Part shown: one piece after another, positions 34,677 through 43,628 of the stretch
How positions within the stretch are numbered: the stretch's first letter is position 1
How the letters are laid out: each line of letters starts with the position of its first letter
Origin: Kribbella italica
GTDB taxonomy: Bacteria > Actinomycetota > Actinomycetes > Propionibacteriales > Kribbellaceae
Direction of reading: 5' to 3'
Assembly (NCBI RefSeq): GCF_014205135.1
Contig: NZ_JACHMY010000001.1
Coordinates: 5,952,001-6,016,000, forward strand
Length of the DNA: 64,000 nucleotides
Position numbers and translations under genes: made by a program
Notes under the pieces: model-generated
Databases searched by the model: none
Seen by the model: only the letters and a program-made list of their open reading frames with translations
What the model was told of the DNA's origin: nothing

Positions 34677-35663
34677 GTGACGCAGCAGCGGGGGCCGACC
34701 ATCAGCCAGGTGGCGGCCGCGGCGAACGTGTCCAAGTCGACCGTCTCGCGCGCGTTCTCGCGGCCCGAGATGATCACCGCCGAGACGGTCGCGCACGTGA
34801 TGGAGGTCGCCGCCCGGCTCGGCTACGTGCCGAACCACACCGCCCGCGCCCTCAGTACGGGCCGCGCGGGCACGGTCGCGATCGTCGTACCGGACATCGC
34901 GAACCCGTTCTTCCCGCCGCTGATCCGGGGCGCGCAGGCGGCCGCCGACCAGGCCGGTTTCAGCCTGCTGCTCGGCGACTCCGACGAGGACCCGACCCGC
35001 GAGGACGTGCTGGTCGGCAAGTTCGCCCCGCAGACCGACGGCATCGTGCTGGTCTCGTCACGGATGACCGAGGAGCAGATCCGCACCCACGCCGCGCGGC
35101 GACCGCTGGTCCTGGTCAACCGCGACGTGAGCGGCTTGCCCCGCGTACTGATCGACACCGCGACCGGCATCGCCGCCGCGGTCGAACACCTGGCGGAGCT
35201 CGGACACCGCCACCTGGTCTACGTCAGCGGCCCGGCCTCCTCCTGGTCGAACTCCGAACGCCGCCGCGCCGTCCGCGCCGCCGGACGCCGGCTCGGCCTG
35301 CAGGTGAGCGCCGTGGCCGCCCGCCGTTCGACGTACGACGCGGGCGTGCAACAGGTCGACGCGATCCTCGGCTCGGGCGCCTCGGCGGCGATCGCCTTCG
35401 ACGACCTGCTCGCCCAGGGAATCCTGGCCGCCCTGGCCACCCGGGGCATCGCGGTCCCCCACCAGTTCAGCGTGATCGGCTGCGACGACGTCCTGGCCGC
35501 GACGATGTCCCCACCCCTGACCACAGTCTCGGCCCACGGAGGCGACGCCGGGCGCGCGGCGGTCGACCTCCTGGTCTCGTCCCTGGACGGCCGCCACGAC
35601 GATCCGCGCCGGGTGCTGGAGACGTCCCTGGTGCTGCGTGCCACCACTGCACCACCTCCGTGA
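34677..35663 (+). CDS. LacI family repressor of amino-sugar operon
   Basis: 328 aa, GTG start. HTH (PTISQVAAAANVSKSTVSRAFSRPEMI), hinge (GYVPNHTARALSTGR) and a periplasmic-binding-like domain (VVPDIANPFFPPLIRGAQ, DGIVLVSSRM, FSVIGCDDVLAATM). Divergent from the symporter with a perfect palindrome between, so it most likely represses uptake and catabolism until the phosphorylated or free sugar binds. Confidence 0.92.
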   Translation: MTQQRGPTISQVAAAANVSKSTVSRAFSRPEMITAETVAHVMEVAARLGYVPNHTARALSTGRAGTVAIVVPDIANPFFPPLIRGAQAAADQAGFSLLLGDSDEDPTREDVLVGKFAPQTDGIVLVSSRMTEEQIRTHAARRPLVLVNRDVSGLPRVLIDTATGIAAAVEHLAELGHRHLVYVSGPASSWSNSERRRAVRAAGRRLGLQVSAVAARRSTYDAGVQQVDAILGSGASAAIAFDDLLAQGILAALATRGIAVPHQFSVIGCDDVLAATMSPPLTTVSAHGGDAGRAAVDLLVSSLDGRHDDPRRVLETSLVLRATTAPPP

Positions 35664-35719
35664 GCGGCCTGCTGTTCTTGCCGGTTGCCTGCCTCGGCCG
35701 GTTGACCGCAGACCGCACC

Positions 35720-35725
35720 TAAACT
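35720..35725 (+). promoter_or_regulatory. -10 box of a likely leaderless mRNA (PPOX gene)
   Basis: TAAACT lies 7 bases before GTG 35733, again with no Shine-Dalgarno in between. Confidence 0.45.
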
Positions 35726-35732
35726 CGGCCGA

Positions 35733-36137
35733 GTGACCACGGACCTCGACGACCACACCCGCAAACTGCTCGACGGCCCCAACCTCGCCGTCCTCGCAAC
35801 ACTCAACCCCGACGGCAGCCCGCAGACGTCCGCGATCTGGGTCAGCCGCGACGGCAACGACGTCCTCATCTCGTCGACCGCGGGCCTCCGCAAGATCCGC
35901 AACCTGGAAGCCGATCCCCGCACCAGCCTGATCGTCATCGACGCCACCAACCCCCTCCGCTACGCCGAACTCCGCGGCACCGCCACCATCACCGAAGACA
36001 CCGACCGCACACTCGCCCAAGCCCTCGCCATCAAGTACGAGGGCCCCGAGGCGGCCGCCGAGTACGCCGCACTCCCACCCGAGGTCCGGCGGGTCGTCGT
36101 CCGCATCACGCCACACCACGTGGTCACCCGCAGCTGA
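35733..36137 (+). CDS. PPOX-class F420-dependent oxidoreductase
   Basis: 134 aa split beta-barrel flavin/F420-binding protein: LLDGPNLAVLATLNPDGSPQTSAIWV, LISSTAGLRKIRNLEADPR and YAELRGTATI are typical of the TIGR03618-like actinobacterial family. It reduces an unknown substrate with F420H2. The 182 bases after it hold no clear gene. Confidence 0.88.
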   Translation: MTTDLDDHTRKLLDGPNLAVLATLNPDGSPQTSAIWVSRDGNDVLISSTAGLRKIRNLEADPRTSLIVIDATNPLRYAELRGTATITEDTDRTLAQALAIKYEGPEAAAEYAALPPEVRRVVVRITPHHVVTRS

Positions 36138-36319
36138 CCCCTCCGTGGCCGACAACGCAGCGACCGCAGGCCGAGAGCACAACACAATGCCCGAAGAACC
36201 AAGCCCCATACCCTCGCCTCCTGCGGACCCAAGCCCCCTTCGTCGGACGCAAGCCGGCCCCTCCGGAGCCCAACGCCGAGACCGACCCCGGGCAGCACCC
36301 AGAAGCGGCAGCCCCGCGT

Positions 36320-37186
36320 GTGACTGGCGAGGCGTCGGCGTCGCGTATGACTGGCCAGGCGTCGGCGTCGGCGTCGCGCGTGGGTAGCGGAGAGCCGTGG
36401 GACGACAGTTCGTTGCCGGTGTCCTCGCGCCTCGACGGAGCAACAGTCCCACCGACCCGATCGCCGGCTGCTGACGACGAGGTCGTCCTGCGCGGAGGCC
36501 GGATCACCCGTGGAGTGGTGCGCGTCGGAAGCACCGTACGGCGACCGCCCTCACCCTTTGCCGCTTCAGTGCTACGGCACTTGGAGCGGCGCGGATTCGC
36601 AGGAGCACCTCGCTGGCTCGGACATGACGACGCCGGCCGCGACGTACTGAGCTACCTGCCAGGCGCGGTTCCCGAGAAGTTCCGTACGTGGTCCGACGCA
36701 CAGATCGGTGCGGCGGGAGCGTTGGCTCGAGAGCTCCACGAGGCGACCCGAGGCAGTGAGCTCGCAGGGAGTTCCCCGGTGGTTTGTCATCACGACCTAG
36801 GACCCAACAACGCCGTCTTTCGGGACGACGTACCTGTGGCCTTCATCGATTTCGACCTGGCGGCGCCGGGGAATCCGTTGGAAGACGTGGGCTACATGGC
36901 CTGGCTGTGGTGCGTCTCCTCCAAGCCGACAGCACCTTCGGCGGAGTCTCAGGCGGCGCAAGTCCGAGTACTGGCCAACGCCTACGGCTTGTCCACACAC
37001 GAACGGACCCTGCTCGTCGACGCGATGCTGGAACGGCAGAGTCGCAACGCACACTTCTGGCGCGACCTACCAAGCGAAAGCGTCGACGCCACTCCCGAAC
37101 AGATCACCGAGCGCATCGCCTGGTCCCACCGCGAACACGCATTCACCGCCAGACATCGCGCAGCACTCGCCGCGGCCCTCGCCTGA
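36320..37186 (+). CDS. Aminoglycoside phosphotransferase-like kinase
   Basis: 288 aa from GTG 36320. The APH-fold core starts near residue 55 (VVLRGGRI...GVVRVGSTVRRPPSP); catalytic loop VVCHHDLGPNNAVF and Mg motif AFIDFDLA are intact. The first 20 codons are an in-frame repeat of about 30 bases (MTG(E/Q)ASAS), so GTG 36380 or 36419 may be the real start. It belongs to the small actinobacterial phosphotransferase group whose substrates are mostly unknown; a resistance role is not shown. Confidence 0.72.
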   Translation: MTGEASASRMTGQASASASRVGSGEPWDDSSLPVSSRLDGATVPPTRSPAADDEVVLRGGRITRGVVRVGSTVRRPPSPFAASVLRHLERRGFAGAPRWLGHDDAGRDVLSYLPGAVPEKFRTWSDAQIGAAGALARELHEATRGSELAGSSPVVCHHDLGPNNAVFRDDVPVAFIDFDLAAPGNPLEDVGYMAWLWCVSSKPTAPSAESQAAQVRVLANAYGLSTHERTLLVDAMLERQSRNAHFWRDLPSESVDATPEQITERIAWSHREHAFTARHRAALAAALA

Positions 37187-38593
37187 GCCACAGCAAGCCC
37201 CAGATCCAGGCCGAGGCCCGACCCGGCGCAGGCGACGGCTTCGACTCGATCCCGTACGACCTTGGCATGCAGTTCGACGGGCCGCAGTCCTGGTGACCAG
37301 GGCGGTACGGCCACCCGGAACCAGGGGCAGGCGGCCGCGCGCCGGGGCCAGGGGCGAAGCCCGGAGCAGGCGCCAGGCGAGGGACAGGCGCCGACGGCGC
37401 GGTGCTCGGCGCAGGCGCGAGGCCCGGGTAGGAGCGGGCGCGTGCGCCGGCGCTCGAGGCAGGCGCGAGGCGAGGCAGGCGCGAGGCGAGGCGCTCCGAG
37501 CAGGCGCGAGGCGAGGCAGGCGCGAGGCGAGGCGCTCCGAGCAGGCGCGAGGCGAGGCAGGCGCGAGGCGAGGCAGGCGCGAGGCGAGGCGCTCCGAGCA
37601 GGCGCGAGGCGAGGCGCAAGCGCAAAGGGCGGAGCAGGCGCGAGGCGAGGACAGGCGCGGTCCGGGGCCGAATCGGGACCCAGGACCGGACCGGAGGCCC
37701 GAGGCCGGCGTGGAACCCAGAGCGGCGCGGCAGGCAGGACGGCCACGGGCCTTGAGGCGGGCGCGAGGCCCGGAGAAGTGCGAAGGCGAGAGCGGGCGGT
37801 GGGCCGTGGGCAGCCGCCCGGAGTTGGCGAGGGCCGGCGTGAGGCCGGGGAGGGCGGGCGCGTGGGCCAGCGCTCGAGACAGGCGCGAGGCGGGGCGGGC
37901 GCGCGGGGCGCGAGGCGCGAGGCGCGAGGGCCCGGATCGGGCGCAAGAGCACGCGTTAGGCCCGGGGTCGGCGTGAGGCTCGAGGCAAGCGCGGAGCCCA
38001 GAGCGGGGCAGGGCTGGGACGGGCTCAGGCTTGGGCTTGAGGACGAGGCCTGGCTCACGGCAGACGCGAGGCCCGGGGAGATGTGGAGGCGAAGCGGGCT
38101 GTTTCGGGCGCCAGAGAAGGCGTGAGGCCCGGAAGCCAGAGCGGCGCAGGGGCCGGGGCTGGCGAGGGCTCGCGCCAAGGGCAGGTACAGGCCCGCGGTG
38201 GTGGCGGGACGGGCGCGGGCTCAGAGAGCGCGAAGGCGGGAGCGGGAGCGGGAGCGGGCGCGGAGGCCGAAGCAGGCGGGAGGCGAGAGGTGGGCGCGAG
38301 CCCAGAGTGGGGGCGGTGGCCGGAAGCGGGCGCGGAGCGGGGGCGCAGGCTTGGAGCAGGCGCGGAGGCGCGGGGCTCGGAGCAGGCGGGGCGAAGGCGG
38401 CCGCGTGGGCCGGCGCTCGCGGCAGGTGCGAGGCGAGGGCAGGCGCAGGGCCGGAGCAGGGGCGAGCGGTAGGTGTGGCGTCTGGGGCGTAGCGGTGGCC
38501 GGAGGCGGAAGCTGGTCCGGGACGGCGGGGCTGGTCCGGGGCCTGGGCTGGTGAGGGCGGCTGTCCGGGCGAGGCGTACGCCGGGCGGGAATG
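37187..38593. repeat. G-rich low-complexity repeat region without a gene
   Basis: About 1.4 kb between the phosphotransferase gene and clpB. Degenerate units around GGCGCGAGGC, GGGAGC and GCGGGCGC fill it. The plus strand is strongly purine-rich. Long frames stay open on both strands but encode only Arg/Ala/Gly or Leu/Ala/Pro/Ser runs with no domain, so no gene is called. Confidence 0.8.
37461..37651 (+). repeat. Tandem 16-bp repeat array
   Basis: AGGCGCGAGGCGAGGC occurs eight times exactly, starting at 37461, 37477, 37502, 37518, 37543, 37559, 37575 and 37600, plus a 15/16 copy at 37636. Pairs or triplets of the unit are separated by GCTCCGAGC (37493, 37534, 37591), giving a higher-order 41-bp period. 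It is the most regular part of the surrounding repeat region. Confidence 0.92.
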
Positions 38594-38627
38594 CAGCTGC
38601 CCGGGATCAAGGGATCCCGGGCAGCTG
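38594..38627 (-). terminator. clpB terminator
   Basis: A 15-base perfect stem, CAGCTGCCCGGGATC (38594-38608) with GATCCCGGGCAGCTG (38613-38627), around a 4-base loop, beginning 4 bases past the clpB stop. Confidence 0.8.
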
Positions 38628-38631
38628 TGGG

Positions 38632-41208
38632 TTAGGTGACCTCTAAGGCGTCTTTGGATTCGTTCAGGTGGACGTGGACGGTTTCGCCGTCGCGGACTGT
38701 GCCGGAGAGGAGGCCTCGGGCTAGTTCGTCGCCGATGGCGGACTGGACGAGGCGGCGGAGGGGGCGGGCGCCGTAGACCGGGTCGTAGCCGGTCAGGGCC
38801 AGCCATTCCAGGGCGTCCTCGCCTACGTCCAGGGTGATGCGTCGGTCTAGCAGGCGCTTTTGCAGGGCGGTGATCTGGAGTGCGACGATCTTGGTCAGCT
38901 CTTCGCTGCCGAGGGCGTCGAACAGGACGATCTCGTCGAGCCGGTTGATGAACTCCGGCTTGAACGACTGCCGTACGACGGCCATCACCTGGTCGCGCTT
39001 GGCCTTGTCGTCCAGGGTCAGGTCGGCCAGGTACGACGAGCCGAGGTTGCTGGTCAGGATCAGGATGACGTTCCTGAAGTCGACCGTGCGCCCCTGCCCG
39101 TCGGTCAGGCGGCCGTCGTCCAGAACCTGCAGCAGGATGTCGAAGACCTCGGGGTGCGCCTTCTCGACCTCGTCGAGCAGGATCACCGAGTACGGCCGCC
39201 GGCGGACCGCTTCGGTCAGCTGGCCACCCTCCTCGTAGCCGACGTACCCGGGTGGGGCGCCGACCAGCCTGGAGACGCTGTGCTTCTCGCCGTACTCCGA
39301 CATGTCGATCCGGACCATCGCCCGCTCGTCGTCGAACAGGAAGTCCGCCAGGGCCTTGGCCAGCTCGGTCTTGCCGACACCTGTCGGGCCGAGGAACAGG
39401 AACGAACCGGTCGGACGGTCCGGGTCGGAGATGCCCGCGCGGGCCCGCCGGACGGCGTCGCTGACGGCCTTGACCGCTTCGCGCTGACCGATCAGCCGGT
39501 TCCCGAGCTCGTCCTCCATCCGAAGCAGCTTGCCGGTCTCGCCCTCGAGCAGCCGGCCGGTCGGGATGCCGGTCCACATCGCGATCACCTCGGCGATCTC
39601 GGTCGGGCCGACCTCCTCGTTGACCATCGCGTCGGGACCGTCGGTGACCTCGGGTTCGGCGGCAGCCGCCTCGAGTTCCTTGGTCAGCTCGGGAATCTCG
39701 CCGTACAGGATCTCCGAGGCGCGCTGCAGCTCGCCGTCGCGCTGGGCGCGCTCGGCCTGGCCACGCAGTTCGTCGATCCGTTCCTTGATCTCGCCGACCC
39801 GGTTCAGGCCGGACTTCTCCTTCTCCCAACGGGCCTCGAGCGCGCGCAGCTCCTCCTCGCGGTCGGCGAGGTCGGCGCGCAGCCGCTCGAGCCGCTCGCG
39901 GCTGGAGGCGTCGTCCTCGCGGGACAGCGCCAACTCCTCCATCTTCAGCCGGTCGACGGTGCGCCGCAGCGAGTCGATCTCGACCGGGGAGGAGTCGATC
40001 TCCATCCGCAGCCGGGACGCCGCCTCGTCGACCAGGTCGATCGCCTTGTCGGGCAGCTGACGACCGGTGATGTACCGGTTCGACAGGGTCGCGGCGGCGA
40101 CCAGCGCGCTGTCGGAGATGGCGACCTTGTGGTGCGCCTCGTACCGCTCCTTCAGGCCGCGCAGGATCGCGATCGAGTCCTCGACCGACGGTTCGCCGAC
40201 GAAGACCTGCTGGAAGCGTCGCTCCAGCGCGGGGTCCTTCTCGATCCTGGTCCTGTACTCGTCGAGGGTCGTGGCGCCGATCATCCGCAGCTCGCCGCGG
40301 GCCAGCATCGGCTTCAGCATGTTGCCGGCGTCCATCGCGCCCTCGCCGGACGCGCCCGCGCCGACGACCGTGTGCAGCTCGTCGATGAACGTGATGACCT
40401 GGCCGTCCGACTCCTTGATCTCGGTCAGCACCGCCTTCAGCCGCTCCTCGAACTCACCGCGGTACTTCGCGCCGGCCACCATCGCGCCCAGGTCGAGGCT
40501 GATCAGCCGACGACCGCGCAGGGACTCCGGTACGTCGCCGGCCACGATCCGCTGGGCGAGGCCCTCGACGACGGCGGTCTTGCCGACGCCGGGCTCACCG
40601 ATCAGGACCGGGTTGTTCTTGGTCCGGCGGGACAGCACCTGGACGACGCGGCGGATCTCGGAGTCGCGGCCGATCACCGGGTCGAGCTTGCCGTCGCGGG
40701 CCCGCTCGGTCAGGTCGATGCCGTACTTCTCCAGCGACTTCGTCGTGCCCTCGGCCTCCGGGGAGGTGATCCGCCGGTTGCCGCGCATCGTGTCGAACGC
40801 CTGCAGCAACGCGTCCGGCGTCACGTCGAGCGCGGACTTGGCCACGCCCTCGACGGTCGCCAGCGCGATCAGCAGGTGCTCGGTCGAGACGTACTCGTCG
40901 CCGAGTCCGAGCGCGCGCTGCTCCGCCTGGCTCAGCACGTCGCTGGTCTTCGGCGACAGGCTCGGCGCCTGCACGCTGCCGCCGCTCGCCTTGGGCAAGC
41001 GGGCCAGCTGCTCGGCGGTCTTCCGCCGTACGGAGTCGATGTCACCGCCGGCCGCCTCGAGCAGACCGACCGTGGTCCCCTCGGGCTGCGCCAGCAATCC
41101 CGACAACAGGTGAATTGGCTCCACGGTCGGGTTGCCCGCCGCGGAGGTCTGACGGATCGCGACCGACAGGGTTTCCCGGGCCAGCGTCGTCAACCGCTGA
41201 ACATCCAT
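38632..41208 (-). CDS. clpB: ATP-dependent disaggregase ClpB
   Basis: 858 aa Hsp100 that pulls proteins from aggregates with DnaK/DnaJ/GrpE. N-domain repeats (1-145), AAA1 with GEPGVGKTAV and FIDELHTVVGAG, the coiled-coil M-domain (about 405-520), AAA2 with GPTGVGKTEL and LLDEVEKAHP, and the GYVGYEEGG pore loop. ATG 41208 (MDVQRLT) is preferred over one 6 codons upstream because AAAGG stands 10 bases before it. A HAIR site upstream puts it under HspR. Confidence 0.97.
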   Translation of the reverse strand: MDVQRLTTLARETLSVAIRQTSAAGNPTVEPIHLLSGLLAQPEGTTVGLLEAAGGDIDSVRRKTAEQLARLPKASGGSVQAPSLSPKTSDVLSQAEQRALGLGDEYVSTEHLLIALATVEGVAKSALDVTPDALLQAFDTMRGNRRITSPEAEGTTKSLEKYGIDLTERARDGKLDPVIGRDSEIRRVVQVLSRRTKNNPVLIGEPGVGKTAVVEGLAQRIVAGDVPESLRGRRLISLDLGAMVAGAKYRGEFEERLKAVLTEIKESDGQVITFIDELHTVVGAGASGEGAMDAGNMLKPMLARGELRMIGATTLDEYRTRIEKDPALERRFQQVFVGEPSVEDSIAILRGLKERYEAHHKVAISDSALVAAATLSNRYITGRQLPDKAIDLVDEAASRLRMEIDSSPVEIDSLRRTVDRLKMEELALSREDDASSRERLERLRADLADREEELRALEARWEKEKSGLNRVGEIKERIDELRGQAERAQRDGELQRASEILYGEIPELTKELEAAAAEPEVTDGPDAMVNEEVGPTEIAEVIAMWTGIPTGRLLEGETGKLLRMEDELGNRLIGQREAVKAVSDAVRRARAGISDPDRPTGSFLFLGPTGVGKTELAKALADFLFDDERAMVRIDMSEYGEKHSVSRLVGAPPGYVGYEEGGQLTEAVRRRPYSVILLDEVEKAHPEVFDILLQVLDDGRLTDGQGRTVDFRNVILILTSNLGSSYLADLTLDDKAKRDQVMAVVRQSFKPEFINRLDEIVLFDALGSEELTKIVALQITALQKRLLDRRITLDVGEDALEWLALTGYDPVYGARPLRRLVQSAIGDELARGLLSGTVRDGETVHVHLNESKDALEVT

Positions 41209-41264
41209 CTGGTTCCAGCCTTTCAAGCTCTACTAACAGCAGTCTCTGACTACAACCTACCGAA

Positions 41265-41287
41265 AGTTGAGTCCATTCCACTCAACT
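41265..41287. promoter_or_regulatory. HAIR operator (HspR site) of clpB
   Basis: AGTTGAGT (41265-41272) and ACTCAACT (41280-41287) form a perfect 8-base repeat with the 7-base spacer of the HspR consensus CTTGAGT-N7-ACTCAAG, 57 bases before the clpB start. hspR itself is at 54.7 kb. Confidence 0.9.
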
Positions 41288-41387
41288 CTGCCAAAACCTG
41301 GGGAAAACTCAGGGTTGCTCCCGATCGGCGCCGGTGGACGGCGGTCCGGGTGCGTCCAGAGACGCTTGGATTGGAGGGGAGGTGCAA

Positions 41388-42545
41388 ATGACCGGTGACG
41401 AGTACAAGCAGTTGTCCGCGGCGGGGATCGGGGCCGCGGTTGCGGCGCGTGAGGTGTCGGCGGTTGCGGTGGTTGAGGCGGCGCTTCGGCGGATCGAGGA
41501 GCTGGACAGGCGGATGCGGGCGTTCCGGGAGGTGTGGCCGGAGCGGGCGGTGGCGGCGGCTCGGGTGATCGATCGGGAGCTTGCCGGAGGTTCGGAGGTG
41601 GGTCGAGGGCGGCCGTTGCTTGGTGTGCCGGTGGGGGTCAAGGGGATGGGGAAGCAGGTTGAGCGGTTGGTGGCGGCGGGGGCTGTCGTGGTTGGGGCTA
41701 CGGCTGGGCCGGGGCAAGGGACCAAGTGGCAGACATGGGGGTTGACCGACCGGGGGCCGACGGTGAATCCGTGGGATGCCGACCTGGTGCCGGGTGGATC
41801 GTCGGCCGGGTCGGCGGTTGCTGTGGCGACGGGAATGGTGCCGTTGGCGACCGGGAGTGATGGGGCTGGGTCGGTGAGGATCCCGGCGGCGTGGTGTGGG
41901 GTGCTGGGATTGAAGGCGACGAACGGGACTGTTCCGCCCGTGGATTCGAGCGGGCTCGGGGTTGGTGGGGTGCTGGCTCGGGAGGTTGGGGATCTTCGGG
42001 CGTGGCTTGCCGTGCAGGGACGGGCGGTCGATGATGTCACCAGTGGAGGGCCGCTTCGGGTGGGGTGGTCGAGTGATCTCGGGTACGCCGAGACGTCGCC
42101 GGAGATCGCGGCGATCGCTCGAGGAGCGTTCGAGAGGTTGGTAACCACGGGGGTGCTCGTCGAGGTGGCGGTGGAGGTTGAACTGCTGAACCCGGAGCCG
42201 GCGTGGACTTCGCTCCGGACGAAAACAACGGGTGGCTTGGGGATTCGGGAGGAGAACGATCGGCGGTTGGGGGAGGTCTTCAGCGGGGTTGAGCTCTTGG
42301 CGACGCCGACGACGCCCAACGCGCCGCACGGTCATGCGGGGCCGGGGCGGGAGATGAGTGTGGCGTTGACCTGGGGGTTCAACGTGAGTGGGCATCCGGC
42401 GGTCAGCTTGCCGGCGGGGTTGACCGCGGGTGGGGCGCCTGTGGGGTTGCAGCTGGTTGCCAGGCACCACCAGGAAGGGGATCTGCTCGTTGCAGCAGGG
42501 GTGGGAGCTGGCGTAGGGGGACGACTTCCTTGGACTGGCGGGTGA
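41388..42545 (+). CDS. Amidase signature family hydrolase, compact
   Basis: 385 aa from ATG 41388 (GGAGGGGAGG upstream). The Ser-cisSer-Lys triad is present: Lys in GVPVGVKG, cis-Ser in PGGSSAGSA, nucleophile in GSDGAGSVRIPA. Usual members have about 450-480 aa; here roughly 60-80 residues of the middle to C-terminal half are missing, between LLNPEPAWTSLR and the LLATPTTPNAPHG motif. It may be a small active amidase or a decayed one. Its 3' end overlaps the convergent gene by 143 bases. Confidence 0.8.
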   Translation: MTGDEYKQLSAAGIGAAVAAREVSAVAVVEAALRRIEELDRRMRAFREVWPERAVAAARVIDRELAGGSEVGRGRPLLGVPVGVKGMGKQVERLVAAGAVVVGATAGPGQGTKWQTWGLTDRGPTVNPWDADLVPGGSSAGSAVAVATGMVPLATGSDGAGSVRIPAAWCGVLGLKATNGTVPPVDSSGLGVGGVLAREVGDLRAWLAVQGRAVDDVTSGGPLRVGWSSDLGYAETSPEIAAIARGAFERLVTTGVLVEVAVEVELLNPEPAWTSLRTKTTGGLGIREENDRRLGEVFSGVELLATPTTPNAPHGHAGPGREMSVALTWGFNVSGHPAVSLPAGLTAGGAPVGLQLVARHHQEGDLLVAAGVGAGVGGRLPWTGG

Positions 42546-43491
42546 TCTGGAGGACGTACGGGCCCGAGGGCAGGTCGGTGGTGTCGAGGGACAGGGCATC
42601 GCTCATCGGACTCGCTCGGCGGATGACTTGGCCTGGGCGGTCAAGGAGCTCGATGCGGACGGCTCGTCGCTCGAAGAGCAGGGCTGGGCCCTCGCCGGGG
42701 CAGGGGTCGTACAGGTAGCGAGTGGTTGGCTCGGTCAGGAGGAGCGGGGGTGGGTCGGACCACCACTTCGGGAGGACCTCGATCTCGTGGTGGGGGCCTG
42801 CGATGACGGGAGTATCAAGAGTCATCGCAGTACCGATCCGGTACGGCGTGGGGCTGCTGACCGTCAAGTAGCAGGTGGACCACTCCGGGGGATGGACGGT
42901 GACGCGTGAAGCGTCCGACCAGCGATCCAGCTCGATGCGGTGGTCGTCGTAGAGGACGACCTGCAAGGAAGAGCCGGAGACGGTGACGGTCGGGCGGGTG
43001 TAGATGCTTCGCTGGGGAACCTTCAGGCGGAAGTGGCCGGAGGTCGTCTCGTAGGTGCCCGGGCCCCAGCTCTGGCGCAGGCATGGGCTCCAACGGACGG
43101 CCTGGAACAGCATCAGCGTGGCGGTGTCGAACGAACTGCTCGGCTCGAACACGCCTGAAGCAGAGCAAGGACTGACCAGGTCGAGCGCAGCGCCCCGACC
43201 GTCCAGGCGGTAGCGAGCAGCCAGGGCGGCGACCGCCGCGCCCATGTCGGACGTCACCACGACGTCTCCGCGGAAGTCCAACGCCAGCAGGGACAACAGG
43301 GCATCCTGCCCCTCCACCCGTGGCACTTCGCAGAACTTCACGTGCTCCCCGTCGACCAGCAACTCGTCGGCCGCGAACAGCAGCGCCGTACCGTCCTCAG
43401 GTCCCAGCCCGGCCACGGATCTCCCCGTCCTCCGCCCGACCCACTCGGCGTGGTGAGCCAGCAGCCCCCGGTCATCCAGACGCACTGCCAT
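42403..43491 (-). CDS. Hypothetical protein
   Basis: 362 aa from ATG 43491, chosen for GGGAGGGGG just upstream over a frame start 19 codons earlier. I do not recognise it. It is mixed alpha/beta without signal peptide or membrane segment (ALLFAADELLVDGEHVKFCEVP, LLSLLALDFRGDVVVTSDM, GPGTYETTSGHFRLKVP, LPSGPYVLQITR), with Pro-rich last 40 residues. The final 143 bases overlap the amidase gene. The beta-rich C-terminal half could be an immunoglobulin-like module. Confidence 0.6.
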   Translation of the reverse strand: MAVRLDDRGLLAHHAEWVGRRTGRSVAGLGPEDGTALLFAADELLVDGEHVKFCEVPRVEGQDALLSLLALDFRGDVVVTSDMGAAVAALAARYRLDGRGAALDLVSPCSASGVFEPSSSFDTATLMLFQAVRWSPCLRQSWGPGTYETTSGHFRLKVPQRSIYTRPTVTVSGSSLQVVLYDDHRIELDRWSDASRVTVHPPEWSTCYLTVSSPTPYRIGTAMTLDTPVIAGPHHEIEVLPKWWSDPPPLLLTEPTTRYLYDPCPGEGPALLFERRAVRIELLDRPGQVIRRASPMSDALSLDTTDLPSGPYVLQITRQSKEVVPLRQLPPLLQRADPLPGGAWQPAATPQAPHPRSTPPAS

Positions 43492-43628
43492 GGTGTCCCC
43501 CTCCCGTACGCCGAGTGTGCCCCCGGCGGCCAGCTTTGCGACAGACATCGAATCTCTCGCCTTACAGAACCAAGATGCCTGCGGAGAGCGTCTTCCAGCG
43601 TGACCACTTTTCTGCCTGTGGAGGACTC

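Noticed and set aside
37461..37651. CRISPR array
   Set aside because: Repeats are 16 bases, adjacent or split by a constant 9-mer, with no unique spacers and no cas genes.
37067..39829. 920-codon minus-strand frame across the repeats and into clpB
   Set aside because: It is out of frame with clpB and made of Ala/Pro/Arg/Leu/Ser repeats; both strands are open in this G-rich stretch.
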